Position numbers and translations under genes: made by a program. Shown here one piece after another: positions 1 to 6,992 of a stretch of 64,000 nucleotides of DNA. The notes under the pieces are model-generated. The model ran no database searches and was not told the origin of the DNA. It saw nothing but the letters and a program-made list of their open reading frames with translations. Within the stretch, counting starts at the first letter, position 1. Every line of letters starts with the position of its first letter. Location: the NCBI RefSeq assembly GCF_001939115.1, contig NZ_MQTZ01000011.1:113998-177997 (forward strand), in the 5' to 3' direction. This DNA is from Leptolyngbya sp. 'hensonii' (GTDB lineage Bacteria > Cyanobacteriota > Cyanobacteriia > GCF-001939115).

Positions 1-254
1 CTCGGGTGGGGGCGATCGAAAGGCAGGAGCAGCAAAATCCTCCTGCGGTGCATGTCAATCTGGATGTCACGCGAGGAGAAAGTTCAGACGCAACACTGGT
101 TATGATGCTGGGGCTCCAGGATGCTGTGGAATTAGGATTACAACTGGTGGCAATGGGAATCGAAGACAACCCAACTATTAGCATTGAAGACGTGCGAGAG
201 CGTCTGGTTCGGCTAGTTACAGAACTCGATCAAACTTTGCAGGTTTCTCACTAA
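1..254 (+). CDS. C-terminal part of a small hypothetical protein (cut by window edge)
   Basis: The frame is open to the left edge, so this may be the end of a longer gene; a GTG at position 6 is the first in-window start but has no visible ribosome binding site. The visible 82 or so residues are acidic and predicted mainly helical, with no membrane segment or cysteine. I do not recognise the family. A hairpin lies about 15 bases after the stop and may end its transcript. Confidence 0.5.
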   Translation, partial: RVGAIERQEQQNPPAVHVNLDVTRGESSDATLVMMLGLQDAVELGLQLVAMGIEDNPTISIEDVRERLVRLVTELDQTLQVSH

Positions 255-268
255 CCACGGCCCAATTC

Positions 269-301
269 AGATCTCCAACTTCTTCAAGAAGTTGGAGGTC
301 T
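269..301. repeat. Palindromic hairpin between convergent genes
   Basis: Two 16-base arms (269-284 and 286-301) pair with one G-T position, giving a near-perfect hairpin with arms reading AGATCTCCAACTTCTT. It lies between convergent genes ending at 254 and 325. There is no T-tract, so it is at best a weak bidirectional terminator. A related hairpin with AGACCTCC/GGAGGTCT ends occurs at 37092-37124, suggesting a dispersed palindromic repeat. Confidence 0.6.
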
Positions 302-324
302 GGCGATCATCACAATCACCCCTT

Positions 325-768
325 TTAAGTTTTCGGGTTAGGGCAATGGCCGCTTCCACACCCCCATACCAAATTTATGAAGAAATCAGGCAATTGCAGA
401 ACCTGGAAATAAACCAGAATCGTAATAATGATTGTGTAAATTGTGGAGCCACCCAATCCAATCAATAAGTCCCGTTTGATATTCCGCTTCTCTTCCGTTA
501 GGAATATCTCCATTGCACCAAGCTGCATCATTACAATGCCAAGGACATTTGAGAGCCAGTAACCGACGATCGTTCCAGGTAAAAACCAGTCTGGGTTGAT
601 CCATCCGACTGCATAGCCAAATACCAGGGAGATCGGCAGGTTAAAGAACAGATCATTCCACCAGGAAAGGGGAGATAGCATATAGCCAAGTCCCACCATG
701 GCTCCACCACGTAGTTTCCTGAGCCAGTTCAGCATCTTCTCAAGAGATGAAGTAAAGAAATGAAGCAT
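325..768 (-). CDS. Hypothetical integral membrane protein
   Basis: About 147 residues if translation starts at the ATG at 768; an in-frame ATG at 792 lies inside a hairpin and is less likely. Hydrophobic segments occur around residues 45-65 (LPISLVFGYAVGW), 72-90 and 112-132, with a short Cys-containing tail. I do not recognise the family and no catalytic motif is visible. It lies 50 bases downstream of the repeat-rich gene at 819-1625 on the same strand, so the two are probably co-transcribed. Confidence 0.6.
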   Translation of the reverse strand: MLHFFTSSLEKMLNWLRKLRGGAMVGLGYMLSPLSWWNDLFFNLPISLVFGYAVGWINPDWFLPGTIVGYWLSNVLGIVMMQLGAMEIFLTEEKRNIKRDLLIGLGGSTIYTIIITILVYFQVLQLPDFFINLVWGCGSGHCPNPKT

Positions 769-776
769 ATTGTCTG

Positions 777-804
777 CCCCTACTCCTTTCAAAGGGAGTA
801 GGGG
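777..804 (-). promoter_or_regulatory. Hairpin overlapping the likely ribosome binding site of the membrane protein gene
   Basis: On the minus strand CCCCTACTCC and GGAGTAGGGG form a 10-bp perfect stem with an 8-base loop. The 3' arm ends in AGGGG, which lies 8 bases before the ATG at 768 and is the only Shine-Dalgarno-like sequence there. Folding would hide it, so the hairpin could tune translation of the downstream gene, or it may simply be an intercistronic processing element. Confidence 0.45.
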
Positions 805-818
805 ATAGGACTGGAACT

Positions 819-1625
819 CTAGCTTTCAGCTTCGACTAGAACTGCAGTCGCTGTCTCTGAGGTGGTCTCCTCGACCAGAACTTCAGCCTCAGGAGCCACT
901 TCCTCGACCGCAGCCTCAGCGACTGGTTCGGGAGCAGTCTCTTCAACTGGAGCTTCCGCTTCAGGAACAGTCTCTTCAACTAGAGTTTCAGCGACTGGTT
1001 CGGGAGCGACCTCCTCGACCGGGGCTTCAGCCTCAGGAGTCACTTCCTCGACCGCAGCCTCAGCGACTGGTTCGGGAGCCACTTCCTCCACTGGAGCTTC
1101 CGCTTCAGGAACAGTCTCTTCAACTGGAGTTTCAGCGACTGGTTCGGGAGCGACCTCCTCGACCGGGGCTTCAGCCTCAGGAGTCACTTCCTCCACCGGA
1201 GCCTCAGCGACTGGTTCGGGAGCAGTCTCTTCAACTGGAGCTTCCGCTTCAGGAACAGTCTCTTCAACTGGAGTTTCAGCCACTGGCTCAGGAGCAGTCT
1301 CTTCAACTGGAGTTTCAGCCACTAGCTCGGGAGCGACCTCCTCAACCGGAATTTCAGCTACTGGTTCGGGAGTGACCTCTTCTACCACAGGGGGTTTAGC
1401 TTGGGTGGGTTTCGGACCCCGGAGGAAAGCCGGATTAACGGCCTGGGTGGGCTTTTCGTCTCGCGAATTGCCCTTCTTTCCGCCCTTCGCCGATCGATCC
1501 CCGTCCCTTTTAGAGGGCCGGGCCTCTCCAAAACCTCGATCGCCCGTTTCCCGCCGATTTTCCTGGGCACCGCTGGACTCGGCTGCATTTTGCCGTTCAG
1601 ACTTCTTAATTGGACGCTCTACCAT
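819..1625 (-). CDS. Val/Pro/Glu/Ala repeat protein with basic N-terminus
   Basis: A 268-residue low-complexity protein. Residues 1-75 are polar and basic (many Lys, Arg, Ser). From about residue 80 the chain consists of imperfect repeats of the type PVEETAPEPVAE and PVEEVTPEAEA, very acidic and proline-rich, so probably extended and unfolded. No signal peptide or membrane segment is visible. The DNA encoding the repeat has a higher-order 144-bp period (for example 997 and 1141 begin near-identical blocks), showing recent internal duplication. The opposite strand is also open through the repeat because of its composition, but that is a shadow. Function unknown; the charge asymmetry suggests a spacer or nucleic-acid-associated protein, which is inference only. 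Confidence 0.7.
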   Translation of the reverse strand: MVERPIKKSERQNAAESSGAQENRRETGDRGFGEARPSKRDGDRSAKGGKKGNSRDEKPTQAVNPAFLRGPKPTQAKPPVVEEVTPEPVAEIPVEEVAPELVAETPVEETAPEPVAETPVEETVPEAEAPVEETAPEPVAEAPVEEVTPEAEAPVEEVAPEPVAETPVEETVPEAEAPVEEVAPEPVAEAAVEEVTPEAEAPVEEVAPEPVAETLVEETVPEAEAPVEETAPEPVAEAAVEEVAPEAEVLVEETTSETATAVLVEAES

Positions 1626-1689
1626 AATTTATTTCCCGCGCTTATTTAGATCCTAACTTGCAATCAGCTCTAATGATAGATCTGATGCA

Positions 1690-2457
1690 TCACCAGGGCA
1701 GGAGACTGCCATCCCAGGAGAAAAACTGGCCACTGTTCTCCGGTTGCAAAGACTCAATGACAGCCAGGAGTTGGGTGACCGTCCGATCGACCGGAAAGAG
1801 CTTGTCAGGGGCTACCTGGCGCTGGAAGGGTTTGGATAGGCGAGTATCGGTGGTGCCGGGATGGAGGGTCACCACGATTGTCTGGGGGCTCTTGCGGGCA
1901 TATTCGATCGCGGCTGTCCGCATTAGCATATTGAGTGCTGCCTTCGAAGCCCGGTAGCCATACCATCCCCCCAGATGATTATCCCCAATGCTGCCCACTT
2001 TGGCGGAAATACTGGCAAACACAGTGCGATCGCTATGTTTCAGTAAGGGCAGCACCTGCTTGGCCAGCAAAACGGCCCCAATACTATTGACCTGGAAATA
2101 GCGCATCAGATGCTCAGACTGAATTTGCTGTAGGCTTTTTTCTGGCTGAATTGTGTCTGTGTGTAGGAAACCCACACAGTACAGCACCAGATGCAAGCGA
2201 TCGATCTGCTGGTGGATTTGAGCGATCCCATCAGCAATCTGGGCTTCTGCAGTCACATCCATCTGAAGCAGCCGAAGCCGATCGGGATGGGCGGCAGCAA
2301 GATCGGTCAAAACTGGTGATACCTCCTGGCGATAGGTGGCGTAGACCTGGCCAGTACGCGCCTGGCCTAACAGTTGCCGAACGAATCCGAGACCAATGCC
2401 CTGACTGCCCCCCACGATCAGTGCATTGATGGAGGGTATTTGTGCAAAAACAGTCAT
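1690..2457 (-). CDS. Short-chain dehydrogenase/reductase (SDR) family protein
   Basis: A 255-residue Rossmann-fold oxidoreductase of normal classical-SDR length. The N-terminus carries the dinucleotide-binding glycine motif (GGSQGIG, about residues 17-23). The active site is visible as a serine in ASISAKVGS followed by YRASK, giving the Ser/Tyr/Lys triad. It probably acts as a cytoplasmic NAD(P)H-dependent reductase; the substrate cannot be told from sequence. Its start codon overlaps the stop of the upstream Crp-family gene by 4 bases (ATGA), indicating translational coupling and a two-gene operon. Confidence 0.9.
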   Translation of the reverse strand: MTVFAQIPSINALIVGGSQGIGLGFVRQLLGQARTGQVYATYRQEVSPVLTDLAAAHPDRLRLLQMDVTAEAQIADGIAQIHQQIDRLHLVLYCVGFLHTDTIQPEKSLQQIQSEHLMRYFQVNSIGAVLLAKQVLPLLKHSDRTVFASISAKVGSIGDNHLGGWYGYRASKAALNMLMRTAAIEYARKSPQTIVVTLHPGTTDTRLSKPFQRQVAPDKLFPVDRTVTQLLAVIESLQPENSGQFFSWDGSLLPW

Positions 2458-3185
2458 TTCTTTTGCCCCAGGGAAATTAATCGATCGCGATCACAGAGGC
2501 GGATAGTTGTGCCATTGATTTCAATCATGCCATCCTGACTAAGCTTGTAAAAAGTGCGAGAAAGGGTTTCTGGAATGGTTCCTAAGAGAGCAGCGAGTTG
2601 TCCTTTAGGGAGATTCAATTCAACTACTTCAATATTGCCAAATTTATCACTCAAATTTAGCAAATAGTTGGCCAATCTTTCTGGCACTTCAGTAAAGGAA
2701 AGTGTGTCTACTAAATGGGCTAACTTCCGCATATGACGTGCAAAAGTTTTCAACATTGAAATTGCTAACAATGGGTTTTGTTGTAACACCATTAGAAATG
2801 CAGTTCCTGGAATGAACATCACTTCAGAGGCTTCGATCGCCGCCGCAGAAGCTGGAAAGTGTCCTCCATCCAAAGCCGGAACTTCAGCAAAGTGTTCATT
2901 CGTCTCAAAGATATGGAGAATTTGTTCTTTCCCTCCAGTAGCTACTTTGAACACTTTGATGCGACCGGATTTAATAATGAATAAACCAGTGCCTTCATCC
3001 CCTTCCAAAAACAGGGTTTCCCCCCTTTTATAGGTCTGGGGAATAGCAATATTGGCCAGGGCACTGAGCTGTTCCTCAACCAGATCTTGAAAAATAGGTG
3101 TTTGCTGCAGAAACTGTTTAATCTCTAAAATCCGTTCACTGACCGTCATAGGGGCTGATTTCAATACGCCTTCAGGGTTCACCAT
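2454..3185 (-). CDS. Crp/Fnr-family transcriptional regulator
   Basis: 243 residues with an N-terminal cyclic-nucleotide-binding-type beta barrel (about residues 28-140, including KRGETLFLEGDEGTGLF) and a C-terminal winged HTH (about 190-235, recognition helix IPETLSRTF). The only cysteine lies near the C-terminus, so it cannot carry an FNR-type iron-sulphur cluster. The barrel lacks the clear Arg-Ser cAMP pocket of CRP, so the effector is unknown; it is not a convincing NtcA. An ATG at 3149 (MTVSERIL) is an alternative start; neither site has a good ribosome binding site. It is coupled to the SDR gene downstream and may control it. Confidence 0.88.
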   Translation of the reverse strand: MVNPEGVLKSAPMTVSERILEIKQFLQQTPIFQDLVEEQLSALANIAIPQTYKRGETLFLEGDEGTGLFIIKSGRIKVFKVATGGKEQILHIFETNEHFAEVPALDGGHFPASAAAIEASEVMFIPGTAFLMVLQQNPLLAISMLKTFARHMRKLAHLVDTLSFTEVPERLANYLLNLSDKFGNIEVVELNLPKGQLAALLGTIPETLSRTFYKLSQDGMIEINGTTIRLCDRDRLISLGQKK

Positions 3186-3368
3186 AACGGTGAAATTGTA
3201 CAGCGAGAGTTCTTCTATGCTATGCGATCGTCCTCTAATCCTTACTATTCACTCTCCGAACCTCACCATTCACCCGCCATCCTTTAGCAGACCAGTACCC
3301 TTAGCATCAACACCGTATTCTCTGGCAAGGTAGCGATTCAATTCCTCGTCGCAACAACAAGCAACTTA

Positions 3369-3466
3369 TAAGTAGGTCGGCATAATTAAATCGAGGATAG
3401 GTGTAGGGGTGAAGGGGGCATGCCCCCAGACCCCCATTTTTATAATTAATCTCACCCGATTACTTA
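3369..3466. repeat. Miniature inverted-repeat element, family C, copy 1
   Basis: A 98-bp non-coding block beginning TAAGTAGGTCGGCA and ending CACCCGATTACTTA. The outermost six bases are perfect inverted repeats (TAAGTA/TACTTA). A second copy lies at 5704-5792 with the same ends and AATTAATCTCACCCG near the right end. It carries no gene. Its right end supplies the stop codon of the PIN-like remnant at 3464. No clear target duplication is seen. Confidence 0.7.
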
Positions 3467-3610
3467 AGGCTGGTTTTGAAGTAGGAACGACTCAACGAAA
3501 TCGGCATCCTTGGTAATGACAATGCGCTGGTCTTGGATCGAAAGCTGATTAATGAATGCATCAGGGGTCGCATTATGCTGCGGCAAATCTATGAAATACC
3601 GGGGATCTGC
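3464..3610 (-). pseudogene. DUF5615-type PIN-like (toxin) gene remnant
   Basis: The minus-strand frame reads IDLPQHNATPDAFINQLS and then IVITKDADFVESFLLQ, which closely matches my memory of the middle of DUF5615 PIN-like proteins (about 110 residues, usually paired with a DUF433 antitoxin). Upstream the frame no longer resembles the family and soon hits stops. Downstream the protein ends abruptly after LLQNQP at a TAA lying inside the inverted-repeat element at 3369-3466, where intact relatives continue for some 25 residues. I see no partner antitoxin gene. This is a dead fragment. Confidence 0.7.
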
Positions 3611-3719
3611 TTCTACTTTAACCTCGGAATAATCCCATCGAACAGATAATCTGTGCCCCTTCTCGCCGTTCCTCTGGGTTGATCACACACAGGGCATCAT
3701 GCTCCCGCAGAAACGTTAC

Positions 3720-3932
3720 CAGTTTTGCCATTATTACCCAAAGACCCTGATGATCAGATTATTTTCATCCCCCAAGATGCCCTCTTTTTAGTACCCTTTG
3801 CCATACCAGAATACTCATCGCGAAATGCCTCGCTATGGCCAGCCTCCCCTGCAACTCGGTGCCCTGCCAGGAGTGGTTACACAAATGCAGCAGGCCCGCA
3901 TTATTCACCTGGCCACCCATGCTATTTTTTGG
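3720..3932 (+). pseudogene. CHAT-domain (caspase-like) gene remnant
   Basis: One frame reads LLPKDPDDQIIFIPQDALFLVPF and a second, shifted by two bases, continues with PPLQLGALPG and QARIIHLATHAIF. These are successive conserved blocks of cyanobacterial CHAT domains, the last containing the His of the catalytic dyad. The linking residues are deleted and the frame is broken, the start and TPR part are absent, and the sequence stops at a miniature element that begins at 3933, just after LATHAIF. The catalytic cysteine region is missing. It is a non-functional fragment. Confidence 0.75.
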
Positions 3933-4089
3933 GGCTTTGCTGAATGCAAATATGAATTACCCTCATCCCCAACCCTTCTCCCGCAGGAGAAGGGAGCTAA
4001 AACTCTTGTTCCCTCTCCTTTGGGAGAGGGCTAGGGTGAGGGCTGCATAAGGCTCAAGCACGAAAATCATCCTTCTATTCAGCAACGCC
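3933..4089. repeat. Miniature inverted-repeat element, family A, copy 1
   Basis: A 157-bp non-coding element with inverted ends GGCTTTGCTGAAT (left) and ATTCAGCAACGCC (right). The interior carries nested palindromes (CCCTCTCC...GGGAGAGGG). It is almost identical to the copy at 29523-29667, differing mainly by a 12-base insertion. It interrupts the CHAT remnant. T-rich sequence on both sides (six Ts before, seven after) makes an exact target duplication hard to call. Confidence 0.8.
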
Positions 4090-4104
4090 TTTTTTTGCAA
4101 GCCC

Positions 4105-5484
4105 TTAGTAAAGTGGCACGCCCCGCTGATAGGCATCGACAAAGCTCTTGTAGTCGTTTTCTACCTGTGTGGCGTAGTCCATTGCAAAGCTCAGGATTTC
4201 CTGTTTGAATTGGCTCCGTTTGCCTGCAACCAAGTCAGTCACTTCCTTGTCAATACTGACAGGAACGATCGTTGCATCATAGTCCTTGTCGGCTAGGGCA
4301 TGGTTCGTTGCCAGAACTTTCCCCTGATCGGTAGCTGTATCCAGGAATTTGCTTTTGCTGGTCAACAGGGTGTAGTCGAAATCAACGGCAGAGGGGGATT
4401 TTTCCCGAATCATAAAAGGCATCCCATTCACCATGGTATACCCCAACAGGGCATCGGTATGGGTCAGCATCGCCTTCATAGTCATGGCCACCCGCCGTCC
4501 CTCATGGTTGTCGTAAGCAGAGGCAGGGAAGCGCCCCGGAGCTGCGATCGCCACGGCACTGGCAACTTCCTGTTTCATTTCTAGAATCCGATCGTCGTCC
4601 TTATCGGTGCTGGGACCTTCAATCAGTAAGAGGTATCGGTATCGCCCCAGGCTCCCTGTCCCAGACCCCAGTTTCAGCCGTATATCCTTCAGCTTGTAGT
4701 AACTGCCATTCTGGCGTTTATCCTTGGCAATAGAGGCGATGTAATCCCCCATGCTCTTGGCAAGGCTGGCGGAGGTTTGCTGCGGGACAGGCTGTAACGC
4801 TGCACTGGTCTGGAATACTCGGGCTCCTGTCTGATCGATCGTGGTGTACTTGTCCAGAAACTTCGATCGAGATTGTTTTTTTGACTTTTGAATGAAATCT
4901 TGAACCAGGCTGCTGGTGTTGTCCGCATCCAGGCGGTAGGACAATTCTTCCTGGGAGCCTTTGAAGTCTTCCATCTGATCCAGGTAGGCATCCAGGAACT
5001 GGGTTACCACCTCTTTGCGATCGTCCAGGCCCACCTTCTGCTCCTGGGCCAACAGGAGAATGCCCACAGCCATCCGGCGCAGATCCCAGACATAGGGGCC
5101 GAGGTAGCCTTCATCGAAATCCGTGGTATTAAAGACCTCGTGGCCCTGGCTATCTTGAAACGTGCCCATGTTTTGGGGGTGCAGGTCTCCTTGCAGCCAG
5201 GCGGAAGAGGTAGCCGAGTTCACGAAATTGGAGGCGGGCAGAGTTTTCATGTCTTGATAGAAAATGTGAGCCGTACCTCGATAGAAGGCGAACGGTGTGG
5301 CGGACATTTTCTCCATTTTGGTTGCCAGGTCGTCAGGGAGTTGGGAGGCGAAGGAATGGTTGAACCGATAGATTTCTGCTTCCACCCAGGCGGGGCGGGA
5401 AGACGCAGCACAGGCGGCACTGGCTTGCAGATTGACTAGCACTGCGGCCACGATCGCAAGCATGACAATGAGATATTTTTTCAT
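4105..5484 (-). CDS. DUF2252 family protein with signal peptide
   Basis: 459 residues from the ATG at 5484, chosen because AGGAGG lies five bases upstream; a longer frame to 5550 lacks this. Residues 1-24 form a secretion signal (KKYLIVMLAIVAAVLVNL then ASA). The DUF2252 core is recognisable by FYRGTAHIFYQD, GDLHPQNMGTF and NTTDFDEGYLGPYVWDLRR, blocks that recall aminoglycoside-kinase-like folds (GDLHPxN, DFD). Biochemical function of the family is not established to my knowledge. Export is unusual for a kinase-like fold, which needs ATP, so the periplasmic location is worth noting. Monocistronic, flanked by repeats. Confidence 0.85.
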   Translation of the reverse strand: MKKYLIVMLAIVAAVLVNLQASAACAASSRPAWVEAEIYRFNHSFASQLPDDLATKMEKMSATPFAFYRGTAHIFYQDMKTLPASNFVNSATSSAWLQGDLHPQNMGTFQDSQGHEVFNTTDFDEGYLGPYVWDLRRMAVGILLLAQEQKVGLDDRKEVVTQFLDAYLDQMEDFKGSQEELSYRLDADNTSSLVQDFIQKSKKQSRSKFLDKYTTIDQTGARVFQTSAALQPVPQQTSASLAKSMGDYIASIAKDKRQNGSYYKLKDIRLKLGSGTGSLGRYRYLLLIEGPSTDKDDDRILEMKQEVASAVAIAAPGRFPASAYDNHEGRRVAMTMKAMLTHTDALLGYTMVNGMPFMIREKSPSAVDFDYTLLTSKSKFLDTATDQGKVLATNHALADKDYDATIVPVSIDKEVTDLVAGKRSQFKQEILSFAMDYATQVENDYKSFVDAYQRGVPLY

Positions 5485-5703
5485 ACACCCTCCTGGAGGA
5501 ATATAGCTATGCACCACTGATTGTGGTTCGGCTGGGATGAAGTGGTTCAAGCTAGCCCAGCAATAAGGAAGTAGTCATATAGTGTTTTAAGTAGAAAATT
5601 AAATGCTGTCCGTAAGATAAACTGCGTAAGCCTGGGTAAAGGTTATCTCGCTTGCGACCAATTTTGGGAAACTGAGCAATCCGTTGAAAAGTTGAATTCA
5701 TAT
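5485..5703. other. Intergenic stretch before the repeat cluster
   Basis: No convincing coding frame or RNA gene. It must contain the promoter of the DUF2252 gene. It is followed by three different miniature elements within about 440 bases. Confidence 0.4.
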
Positions 5704-5792
5704 TAAGTAGGTCGGCACAATTAAATTAAGGATGAGAGTCGGGGTGAACGGGGCACGCCCCCTTCTTATAATTAATCTCACCCGATTACTTA
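5704..5792. repeat. Miniature inverted-repeat element, family C, copy 2
   Basis: An 89-bp element beginning TAAGTAGGTCGGCA and ending CACCCGATTACTTA, in the same orientation as the copy at 3369-3466. Both share a GGGGCAC/TGCCCCC-type palindromic centre. No gene and no obvious target duplication. Confidence 0.7.
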
Positions 5793-5858
5793 CTGATAAA
5801 TCTTTCTGCAGTGAAAGTAGCATACTCAGTAGATTACTTCCCATTAGGAGGATGTTTT

Positions 5859-5992
5859 GGCGTTGCTGAATCACGGTATGATTTGCCCGATCTGAACGTG
5901 AGCGAGACCCTCACACTCCCTATCAATGCACAACTCTAGTAGTATGAGCATCTTGCTCACGCTCCTGATTCATTCCTTCATTCAGCAACGCC
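5859..5992. repeat. Miniature inverted-repeat element, family A, divergent copy
   Basis: 134 bp bounded by perfect 13-base inverted ends GGCGTTGCTGAAT / ATTCAGCAACGCC. Its interior differs from the other two copies and contains its own inverted pair (GTGAGCGAGA / TCTTGCTCAC). The flanking octamers (GATGTTTT and TATCTTTA) are only weakly alike, so any target duplication has decayed. Confidence 0.75.
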
Positions 5993-6010
5993 TATCTTTA
6001 TAAATCAGCT

Positions 6011-6143
6011 CTTAGGAATGAGAATTAAGTAAAGTGTCAAACTCCTGATTGCCCTCACCCCCCTGCCCCCTCTCCCAAATTTGGGGGAGGGGGCAGGGGG
6101 GTGAGGGCTGAAGAAATCCAGGTTATTAATTCCCGTTCCTTAG
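6011..6143. repeat. Miniature inverted-repeat element, family B, copy 1
   Basis: The element (6016-6138) begins GAATGAGAATTAA and ends TTAATTCCCGTTC, and is flanked on both sides by CTTAG. The centre is a strong palindrome (CCCCCTGCCCCCTCTCCC and its complement). Related copies lie at 27545-27687, 36949-37090 and 40907-41049, each flanked by CTAAG or a near match. Confidence 0.8.
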
Positions 6144-6213
6144 GAGTTGAGCAGAAGTAGTTCTCAAATTGTTTATGCAACAAAGCCGAAAATGGTGCAA
6201 GATCTCAGATAAC

Positions 6214-6576
6214 CTATATCAGGAGAGCTGCAACAGCCTCTCGATCCATAAACTGACGATTAGAATCATCCCTTACCGAGGCTGTAATCCCGTGATGGGG
6301 GTGATTTTCCCTCCAATAGAACTCATTGGCACTCAAGTTAACCCAAACCTTGTATCCAGTTTCTGAAACAGTAAGAGCAAGAGCAACACTGGACTGTGCT
6401 ATTTCGCAGGCGTACTGGTAAGCTTCTAACCTCTGATCGACTGTAAATGTATAGGCTAAAAGATACAATCCATTGTTGAACCTCATTCCCTGCTGCACGC
6501 AATCCATTAATAGAAACTTAAACAGGTAAACTCGCTTTTCTGAAAGAGTGATAGGCAACATAGCATTAGGCACCAA
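6214..6576 (-). CDS. Small hypothetical protein, paralogue of the 19019-19333 product
   Basis: 120 residues, soluble, one cysteine-containing segment near the N-terminus. The central part (QQGMRFNNGLYLLAY to SETGYKVWVNLS) lines up with SGMRYRHLFFRLVHQ to TTGKQYKIWAELKS in the gene at 19019-19333: same spacing, shared GMR[FY], an aromatic-rich helix, and GxxYK[VI]W. The family is unknown to me and probably cyanobacterial. Translation could start at either of the first two methionines (6576 or 6561). It stands alone between repeats and a 400-base gap. Confidence 0.6.
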   Translation of the reverse strand: MVPNAMLPITLSEKRVYLFKFLLMDCVQQGMRFNNGLYLLAYTFTVDQRLEAYQYACEIAQSSVALALTVSETGYKVWVNLSANEFYWRENHPHHGITASVRDDSNRQFMDREAVAALLI

Positions 6577-6818
6577 AACATGGTTTATGGCATTCTTGGA
6601 TTAAGTTGAAAGGCTTTCTCCCAACTCAACTCAAGCAAGTGTGATAGCTGAACCATGAAATAACTGAGATGTACTGATAGTAAACCTCATTATCAATGTT
6701 ACGGACTAGAGCCTGGATGGACTTCCGCGCTTACCCTGGATTTTTAATGGTTAGAAGTTAATAATGATTTTGTAATCAGGATAGTGGATACTCCTTCACC
6801 TGAAGCAAGCCTCACAAT

Positions 6819-6852
6819 AAAAAAGGCTCCTAATTCGGGCTTTTCAGGCCTT
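6819..6852 (-). terminator. Possible rho-independent terminator
   Basis: Read on the minus strand, AAGGC and GCCTT close a hairpin followed directly by TTTTTT. It lies about 140 bases downstream of the stop at 6993 and could end that transcript. The stem is short, so confidence is moderate. Confidence 0.45.
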
Positions 6853-6911
6853 ATATTCCAATAAATCTGTAATATAAAATAACAAATTGACCAATTTTGT
6901 TCCAATGAGAT

Positions 6912-6950
6912 GAGGTACAAGGGAGTCTAACCTTATGTCCTCTGTACCTC
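6912..6950. other. Isolated symmetrical hairpin
   Basis: GAGGTACA (6912-6919) pairs with TGTACCTC (6943-6950), and inside it GGA pairs with TCC after symmetrical two-base mismatches. There is no T-tract. It lies in the 3' region of the gene ending at 6993 and could stabilise or process that mRNA. Confidence 0.45.
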
Positions 6951-6992
6951 ACCTGTCAGGAAATTGTCATGGCGCTGCAGAAGAAGGAGACA

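Noticed and set aside
862-1656. A long plus-strand frame rich in Ser/Thr/Gly repeats
   Set aside because: It is antisense to the Val/Pro/Glu repeat gene; the biased codon repeat keeps all frames open. The minus-strand frame has the protein-like N-terminus.
2454-3185. Calling the Crp-family regulator NtcA or FNR
   Set aside because: FNR cysteines are absent, and the sequence differs from NtcA across the effector-binding domain and the helix-turn-helix.
4888-5439. Plus-strand open frame inside the DUF2252 gene
   Set aside because: It is a shadow of a recognised protein family on the other strand, with no start signal and no family features.
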